Assembly: GCF_900167205.1 (NCBI RefSeq)
Contig: NZ_FUWW01000002.1
Coordinates: 1-64,000 of the forward strand
DNA length: 64,000 nucleotides
Direction: 5' to 3'
Origin: Eubacterium coprostanoligenes
GTDB lineage: Bacteria; Bacillota; Clostridia; Oscillospirales; Acutalibacteraceae
A model generated the notes under the pieces. That model had not been told where the DNA came from. It saw nothing but the letters and a program-made list of their open reading frames with translations, and made no database searches. Below are positions 58,935-64,000 of the stretch, in pieces (the stretch's first letter is position 1; every line of letters begins with the position of its first letter). A program made the translations under genes and the position numbers.

Positions 58935-59438
58935 TTAGTCAACAGGATTGTCTGTTGTTTTTTCGTCATCTTCAACAGGAGCAACAGGGTATGCAAGGTC
59001 ATCTTTTGTCCAATCCTTGATGACATTCAAAAAGTGCTTTGCTTCTTCCTTGGCTTGAGGAAGATTGTGCTCAAGGCAGTTTCCGCATTCGTTTGGAGAT
59101 GCGTTTGGAATTCTGCCCCAAAAATCAAGAACATAGTTGAACGCATCCTTGATGAGTTCAACAGAATATTTGTCGCTCAAATTCTTTGTGAGAAGATAAA
59201 ATCCTGTTCTGCTTCCCATAGGTCCAAAGAAAATAATGTTGTCCGCAAATTCAACAGTTTTAAGATAAGTGTTGATGATGTGCTCAAGAGTGTGGATTGC
59301 AGAATTTGTGAGCACTTGCTCCTTGTTTGGAGCTTTCATTCTGATGTCATATGTTGTAATATCGTCATTTATTTTGTAAAGGTAAATACCTTCCTCAAGA
59401 ATGTTGTAGTCAAGGTCTTCACTTGGATTGAGTTTCAT
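58935..59438 (-). CDS. luxS: LuxS-family S-ribosylhomocysteine lyase with catalytic Cys replaced by Ser
   Basis: 167 residues. LuxS splits S-ribosylhomocysteine to homocysteine and the AI-2 precursor DPD. Zinc motif HTLEH at 49-53 (with the general-base Glu52) and the third ligand Cys118 in NECGN are present, as are YDIR and PN near residues 30-38. The family's active-site Cys in PMGC(R/Q)TGFY is Ser76 here (PMGSRTGFY; codon AGC at 59211-59213 on the minus strand). Substitution should reduce or abolish classical activity, unless this lineage uses Ser. GGGAGG precedes the ATG. Confidence 0.9.
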   Translation of the reverse strand: MKLNPSEDLDYNILEEGIYLYKINDDITTYDIRMKAPNKEQVLTNSAIHTLEHIINTYLKTVEFADNIIFFGPMGSRTGFYLLTKNLSDKYSVELIKDAFNYVLDFWGRIPNASPNECGNCLEHNLPQAKEEAKHFLNVIKDWTKDDLAYPVAPVEDDEKTTDNPVD

Positions 59439-59513
59439 AATTATCCCTCCATATATGATTGATTATTTATATTTTACCACATTTGGTATATTTTTTCTAC
59501 TGTTAATTTAAAA

Positions 59514-60359
59514 TTATACAAGATTTTTCATATCGTTTGGAAAATCGCAGGTGATGTGCATGGGCTTTTCTGTTATCGGATGTGTAAAGCAAATGTCTTT
59601 ACAGTGTAAAGCCTGTCTGCTTATCATTGAACAGTCGCCTCCGTACAGTTTATCTCCGAGCAAGCTGTGCCCGATGTGTTCCATATGCACTCTGATTTGG
59701 TGTGTTCGCCCTGTTTTCAGGTTGAATTTTATAAGAGTTGCGTTGCCGTTTGATTTGATAGGGAAGTATTCGGTAATTGCCGTTTCTCCGTTTTCATCAA
59801 CCTTGCGTTTTATGATGCTGTCACCGCATCGTGCAATCGGAGCGTTAACAATTCCGTCATTTTCTATCGTTCCGTCAACAACCGCATAGTAGTCTTTTTT
59901 GATTTTGCCTGCAAGTTTTGCGGCGGCAAGTTCATTTTTTGCAACAAGCACAAGTCCGCTTGTGTCACGGTCGAGCCTGTATACAGCCCTAAACGCCATA
60001 TTCTCTCCGCAGTGATATGCCACAAAATTTGAAAGTGTGTCGCCGATGTGATTTCTGCTTTCGTGAACCGGCATAAGCGGAGGTTTGTTTAGTACAATTA
60101 TGTCCTCGTCCTCATACGGAATTTCAATATCAATGCACATCGGTCGGGCAATAGAACCTGAATTCTCGATTTTTATTGTAAGAGTGTCGCCGGTTGATAA
60201 TTCTTCTATCGTTTTTGCAAACACTCCGTTTTTTGTTATTCCGTTTTCGGTGTGCTTCAGTTTTGTGAGCAATGAAGCAGACACGCCGAATTCTCGCAAA
60301 AAAGTTCTTATTGGTTTTTTGTCATCTTTTTCGGTGATTTCAAAATTGATTATTCTCAT
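59514..60359 (-). CDS. RluA-family RNA pseudouridine synthase
   Basis: 281 residues. Short S4-like N-terminus (RTFLREFGVSASLLTKLKHTENGITKNG), then the synthase domain with catalytic Asp in YRLDRDTSGLVLVAKN, CKIIVLNKPP-type start IIVLNKPPLMPVHES, LKTGRTHQIRVHMEHIGHSLLGDKLYGG. Isomerises uridines in rRNA or tRNA; whether it is RluC-, RluD- or TruC-type is not decidable. Between DegV and luxS on the minus strand. Confidence 0.93.
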   Translation of the reverse strand: MRIINFEITEKDDKKPIRTFLREFGVSASLLTKLKHTENGITKNGVFAKTIEELSTGDTLTIKIENSGSIARPMCIDIEIPYEDEDIIVLNKPPLMPVHESRNHIGDTLSNFVAYHCGENMAFRAVYRLDRDTSGLVLVAKNELAAAKLAGKIKKDYYAVVDGTIENDGIVNAPIARCGDSIIKRKVDENGETAITEYFPIKSNGNATLIKFNLKTGRTHQIRVHMEHIGHSLLGDKLYGGDCSMISRQALHCKDICFTHPITEKPMHITCDFPNDMKNLV

Positions 60360-60401
60360 AGTTAAAAAATATCCCTGCCGAACTAACGACAGGGTGTTTT
60401 G

Positions 60402-61253
60402 TTATTTTGTAAATGAAACGATAAGACCGCCGTTTGCAGCATAAACGGAGTTAAGTCCGCTGGCTTTTACGATTTCGATTGAACCAAAGCCGGCACTCTC
60501 GAGCTTTTCTGCAACAAGTTTTGCCTTGTCCTCGCAACAAACATGAGAAAGAATGATTCTTTGCTCGCTTGGATTGCTGTCTTTAACCTCGTTTGCAATG
60601 ATTGTTGCCATTTTAATCAACGCTCTGTTTGCGCTGAATTCTTGACCTGCAAGTTTTACAGAACCCTCTTGTGTTCTTTCGCAGATTAATTTGAGCTTAA
60701 TCTTTTTGAGAATTGTTGCAGCCATAGCGTAAAGTCTGCCGTTTTGGTTGAGAACATCTAGTGACTCAAGACAAAAATAAAGTGCTGTGTGGTTAACAAT
60801 AAAGTCCTCAACAGTGGAAACTATTGTGTTGAAGTCTGCACCGCTGTCGCCAAGCTCCTTGATTTTTTCTGCAATGAGGCTTTCAAGTCCTGATGTTGCA
60901 AGGGAATTGAACACATGAACATTTTTGCCTGAATGTTCCTCCTCAAAGAGCATTTTGCCCCGAAGAGCACTGTTGTATGTGCCTGAAAGTTTGTCTGTGA
61001 TTGTCAAAACATAGATGTCGTCCTCGTCACAATCCATTGCACTTGCAAATGCTTCCGGTGACGGACAAGCTGTTTTTGGAACATTCTTTGATTCAAGCGT
61101 TCTTCTGATGAAGTCGTCTTGGTCAAAATTCTCATCATCTTGTATGGAGTAGTCGTCAATGTTGAGTGTCAACGGAACAAATGTGATGTTGTCCCAATCT
61201 TTCATTCTTTCGGTTCTGTCGCAGCAACTGTCTGCAATTATTCTAAAACTCAT
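60402..61253 (-). CDS. DegV family fatty-acid-binding protein
   Basis: 283 residues: RIIADSCCDRTERM near the start, PSPEAFASAM, VLTITDKLSGTYNSA, VFNSLATSGLESLIAEKI and a C-terminal SHVCCEDKAKLVAEKLESAGFGSIEIVKASGLNSVYAANGGLIVSF. DegV/FakB proteins hold a fatty acid for phosphorylation by FakA kinase, feeding exogenous fatty acids into phospholipids. Ser/Thr positions that contact the carboxylate (TSGL) are present. No fakA is in the window. Confidence 0.92.
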   Translation of the reverse strand: MSFRIIADSCCDRTERMKDWDNITFVPLTLNIDDYSIQDDENFDQDDFIRRTLESKNVPKTACPSPEAFASAMDCDEDDIYVLTITDKLSGTYNSALRGKMLFEEEHSGKNVHVFNSLATSGLESLIAEKIKELGDSGADFNTIVSTVEDFIVNHTALYFCLESLDVLNQNGRLYAMAATILKKIKLKLICERTQEGSVKLAGQEFSANRALIKMATIIANEVKDSNPSEQRIILSHVCCEDKAKLVAEKLESAGFGSIEIVKASGLNSVYAANGGLIVSFTK

Positions 61254-61325
61254 AGGTTATCTACCTTTATATTTATTGATTTGTGTTTTTATTATATTCA
61301 TTATTGTCTGCATTGTCAATAATAA

Positions 61326-63749
61326 CTAAAAGCCTATTCTTCTTAATTTTGACACGGCAAGCACAAATGCACTCCAAACAATTTGGCTGACAATAATTGC
61401 AGTGTCGGTAATTTGGCTGTACCAACCCACAATTCCGAGTGTGGCAACGGTTGCAAAGCCGAGAGTACTGCCAAAAGTTGTTAAAAATGCAATTATTCTT
61501 TTTGTGCTGTTTACGGTGAGTGCACCTCGCATTGAAGAAATAAGACCTTTCGCCGTGCCGTTGTGCACAACATAAGCCGGTGATTTTTCAACCTGCATAT
61601 CAGAATATTTTTCAAACACTCTTGCCGCTTGTCTGTTCATCACCTTGATGTAGCCTTTTGGCAAATCAAAAAGATTTGCAAGGCTTTCTTCATTGATGTA
61701 TGGGTCACTGCTCTTTACAATCAGCGTTATTCCTGTTTTTTCAAGCTTAATGAGTTCTCGCTTGAGGTCAGGGTCGGCACTGTACGACACAACAAACATT
61801 GCCATAATTTTGCCGTCTACAGCAAGGTACAGAGCTTTTCTGTTGCGTCGTGTGTATTTTTGTTCAAAGCTGATTTTTGGAACATTTACGCCGTGATTTA
61901 TGAGCAAGTTTCTGTTGCCCACAAGAACTTTTTTGTGATAAACCCAGGCGGAAGTGCCCATTTGTTCTTCGTATTGAACGCTGTCAACCTTTGGCAAAAT
62001 GGATTGTTTGCCAATGATAACATCGTCAAAAACATGGGCAAGCGGACTTTTTGTTTTTATGATTACTGCCGCCGCATAGATAATAGCGTCATCAATTTTT
62101 GTGTTGTTAAAAACCTTTATTCCGTGCAAATCACAGCCTTGTGAGCCAAAAAGATTTGCCGCTTCAAGCACAATTGCATCGGTTGAGGCTGCCATTTGTG
62201 CACCCTCAAATCCGCACACTCGTGCACCGTATTTGTCAAGCTCTGCCGACATATCGGTGAGCACATTGTTCATAATGAACAGCAGTGATACAGGGGTTGA
62301 AATTGTCAATGCACACACGGCAGTGTTGATTCCTGTGCCCCAATTGTCCTTTAATCCGATAATAACAAGCAACAATCCGCTGAGCAAAAACATAAGCGGT
62401 GTGAGTACTCTTGCTGTTTTGTCCGATGGCTCGCTCTTGCAACTGATTTCCATAAAGTTTGTCGGCAAATCGGTTTTTACGCTTGTTTTGATTATTGCGT
62501 CATCTTCGTCAACATTGCCTCTGCACAGCACCTTGACATCAAGCACATTTGCAATGTTTTCAAGGCAGTAAATTTCACCGCTGTTGATGATGAAATCAAA
62601 GTTGTCAATGATTCTTATAAGAATTTGTCGTTTGCCAAGCAGTGCCAAAATATATGCAAATGCAAGTGCCGAACCGAGGAACACACCGTTGTTCAGCCAC
62701 AAATCCTCATGGGCTGCAAATGCAATTGTTTGAGCCGACACAACAAGGCTTAACAGCGAAACGGAAAAGTCGCTGTTTATTCCTTTTTTAAAATTGAAGC
62801 CGTGTATGAAAATGTTAAAGTTCACAACAATTGTGAGCAGTGACAAAACAGATGCAGTAATGAAGAATTTGTCATTTTCTGCAATTGATTGTGGCAGGTA
62901 CTCTGTGTCTTTAAACACGGTTAACAACAGCAGAATTCCAAACAAAACACAAGAAATGATTGTTTGAATACCGATTCTTGATTTCTTCTTTAGCAGGGAG
63001 GTGAGTATAGCCTGCCTGTCGTCTTTTGTTTTGTAGTCTTTTTCTTCGTAATCTCTGTCGCCAAGCTCCGTGTCTGTTTCGTCAGGACCGAAAAGACGGA
63101 ATTTGTTGACCTTTTCTTTTCGTTGCTCGTTGAGTAGCTTTTCGGCTTCTTCTTCGTCAATGGTGGGAACTTCTTCCGTCATATCGTCAAAGCCCTCAAA
63201 GCACATCTGAATTCCTGTTTCTTCTTCGAGGTCGTCATTGCCGTCAAGGTATTTGCTCAAATTCTCTCTTGCAACAATAGTCGGAACTTCCTGCAATCTG
63301 TCAGGACTTTTGTTTTCGCTTTTCGGCGTGAGGATAACAGGTCGTGTTTTGTCTGTCGGAATAATAGGCTTTTCAAAAATCTCGTCATCGTCCGAATCGA
63401 GCACCTTTGTTTTGTTGGCGGATTTCGGAAGTATTTGAGTGTGTTCTTTTACATCGAAATCATCGTATGTTTTAATTGGTTTTTTCTTGCTGAATTTTGG
63501 GAATGCAATTGTCTTTTCCGATGCTTTTTTCGATTTTGACGGCACAAATTCCTTTATGTCCTCTTCCTCGTCGCTTAACTCCTCAACCTTTTTCATAACC
63601 GCTTCGCTGTCAATGGTAACCTCGTCAATAGCCGAGCGAGCCATCTCGTCCAAATTTTTTTGGGCGTCTTTTAGCTGTTGTTCAGCTTGAGCTTTGATTA
63701 TTTCTGCTTTTTTAATGATTTCGTCAATAGAAAGATTATTGTCGCTCAT
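61326..63749 (-). CDS. P-type-ATPase-like membrane protein lacking the phosphorylation motif (pseudoenzyme)
   Basis: 807 residues. A long charged cytoplasmic N-terminus (about 1-240, coiled-coil-like start then very acidic/Lys-rich) precedes six to eight membrane helices and a region laid out like the phosphorylation and nucleotide domains of metal P-type ATPases. TPVSLLFIMNNVL stands where CPC-type motifs lie. STDAIVLEAANLFG aligns with the DKTGT region, but the aspartate position is Glu529 and K-T-G-T is lost; the hinge (YSADPDLKRELIKLEKTGITLIVKSSD) resembles the GDGxND-side Rossmann fold without GDG. So ion pumping by the standard cycle is unlikely. Role unknown. Confidence 0.72.
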   Translation of the reverse strand: MSDNNLSIDEIIKKAEIIKAQAEQQLKDAQKNLDEMARSAIDEVTIDSEAVMKKVEELSDEEEDIKEFVPSKSKKASEKTIAFPKFSKKKPIKTYDDFDVKEHTQILPKSANKTKVLDSDDDEIFEKPIIPTDKTRPVILTPKSENKSPDRLQEVPTIVARENLSKYLDGNDDLEEETGIQMCFEGFDDMTEEVPTIDEEEAEKLLNEQRKEKVNKFRLFGPDETDTELGDRDYEEKDYKTKDDRQAILTSLLKKKSRIGIQTIISCVLFGILLLLTVFKDTEYLPQSIAENDKFFITASVLSLLTIVVNFNIFIHGFNFKKGINSDFSVSLLSLVVSAQTIAFAAHEDLWLNNGVFLGSALAFAYILALLGKRQILIRIIDNFDFIINSGEIYCLENIANVLDVKVLCRGNVDEDDAIIKTSVKTDLPTNFMEISCKSEPSDKTARVLTPLMFLLSGLLLVIIGLKDNWGTGINTAVCALTISTPVSLLFIMNNVLTDMSAELDKYGARVCGFEGAQMAASTDAIVLEAANLFGSQGCDLHGIKVFNNTKIDDAIIYAAAVIIKTKSPLAHVFDDVIIGKQSILPKVDSVQYEEQMGTSAWVYHKKVLVGNRNLLINHGVNVPKISFEQKYTRRNRKALYLAVDGKIMAMFVVSYSADPDLKRELIKLEKTGITLIVKSSDPYINEESLANLFDLPKGYIKVMNRQAARVFEKYSDMQVEKSPAYVVHNGTAKGLISSMRGALTVNSTKRIIAFLTTFGSTLGFATVATLGIVGWYSQITDTAIIVSQIVWSAFVLAVSKLRRIGF

Positions 63750-63757
63750 TATTTCTC

Positions 63758-64000
63758 CTACTTATCAAGTCGTTGTCTTGCGATTTCGTACATCAATATG
63801 CCTGCCGCAACGGAAGCGTTCAGGCTGTTTACCTTGCCGAGCATAGGCAAGCTGACTGTGACATCGCATTTTTCTTTGATGAGTCTGCCGACTCCGTCAC
63901 CCTCGTTGCCCACAACAAGGCACGCACCGCCCGAAAAATCGGTCTTGTCCCAACGCTGACCGTCCATATCTGCGGCATATACCCATATGTTTTTCTTTTT
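63758..64000 (-). CDS. rlmB: TrmH/SpoU-family RNA 2'-O-methyltransferase, 3' end (runs off the window)
   Basis: Partial: the last 80 residues, open to the right edge on the minus strand. IWVYAADMDGQRW continues upstream of an internal Met; then CLVVGNEGDGVGRLI (motif 2), VSLPMLGKVNSLNASVAAGILMYEIARQR (motif 3), the SAM-binding trefoil knot. RlmB-type (Gm2251 of 23S rRNA) is most likely, TrmH-like is possible. 8 bases ahead of the P-type-like gene, so same transcript. Confidence 0.9.
   Translation of the reverse strand, partial: KKKNIWVYAADMDGQRWDKTDFSGGACLVVGNEGDGVGRLIKEKCDVTVSLPMLGKVNSLNASVAAGILMYEIARQRLDK

Noticed and set aside
60085-60444. Plus-strand frame opposite the pseudouridine synthase
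   Set aside because: Hydrophobic shadow of a well-conserved minus-strand gene.

Overview
The window reads as chromosomal DNA of an anaerobic, Gram-positive Clostridia (Oscillospirales/Ruminococcaceae-like is my best guess). The grounds are: moderate-to-low GC, strong AGGAGG-type ribosome sites, many lipoproteins with an AAC or GC lipobox, a class B sortase, an LCP protein, InlB/Listeria-Bacteroides-type repeats, a GlpP-controlled GlpABC-like anaerobic glycerol-phosphate system, and Firmicutes-type two-component/sugar ABC pairs. No phage and no insertion sequence was seen.

Layout. 1-7305: two divergent polar amino-acid ABC importers plus a GH36-type alpha-galactosidase, bracketed by two inverted copies of a hairpin-rich interspersed repeat. 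7354-11494: rpe, two envelope proteins and the Mg2+ channel mgtE. 11503-14532: a TPP riboswitch with terminator controlling a thiamine/pyrimidine ABC importer (binding-protein-like small protein, permease, lipoprotein, ATPase). 14584-21005: a tightly overlapped D-amino-acid cluster: D-amino-acid aminotransferase, two D-glutamate-cyclase-family proteins (DUF4392 and DUF1445), 5-oxoprolinase PxpB-PxpC-PxpA and alanine racemase. Together these could carry D-Ala -> D-Glu -> 5-oxoproline -> Glu. 21093-23818: His-rich LCP protein, class B sortase and a wall protein with a matching SPATG sorting signal. 23955-28085: MarR-controlled heterodimeric ABC exporter with a perfect 13-bp-arm operator. 28170-36638: rsmA, MATE pump, hypothetical genes, tRNA-Arg(ACG), a BlaI/BlaR1-like pair and a PepV dipeptidase.

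36846-41091 is a compact type V-A CRISPR locus: a 1226-residue Cas12a with every catalytic and crRNA-processing residue I can check, a leader with promoter, and a four-spacer array whose last repeat is decayed. No cas1, cas2 or cas4 is in the window. The cas12a gene is visibly more AT-rich than its neighbours and sits alone between housekeeping/sugar genes, suggesting acquisition as a minimal module. 41186-49994 is a two-component system plus auxiliary sugar-binding lipoprotein followed by a complete MglBAC-type galactoside importer. 50103-54083: secreted leucine-rich/InlB-like protein, a zinc phospholipase C-like protein and a GH5 endoglycoceramidase-like hydrolase. 54111-58028: GlpP antiterminator, its probable target leader, and the GlpA-GlpB-DUF1667 genes. 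58109-64000 (minus strand): small hypothetical, DUF1858, LuxS whose catalytic cysteine is replaced by serine, RluA-type pseudouridine synthase, DegV, a large P-type-ATPase-like protein lacking the phosphorylation motif, and the 3' end of an rRNA/tRNA 2'-O-methyltransferase running off the edge.

Most promising items: the Cas12a locus, the D-glutamate/5-oxoproline cluster, the Ser-for-Cys LuxS, the pseudo-P-type ATPase, and the sortase B/substrate pair. All functional statements are from sequence reading and family knowledge; no database search was run.
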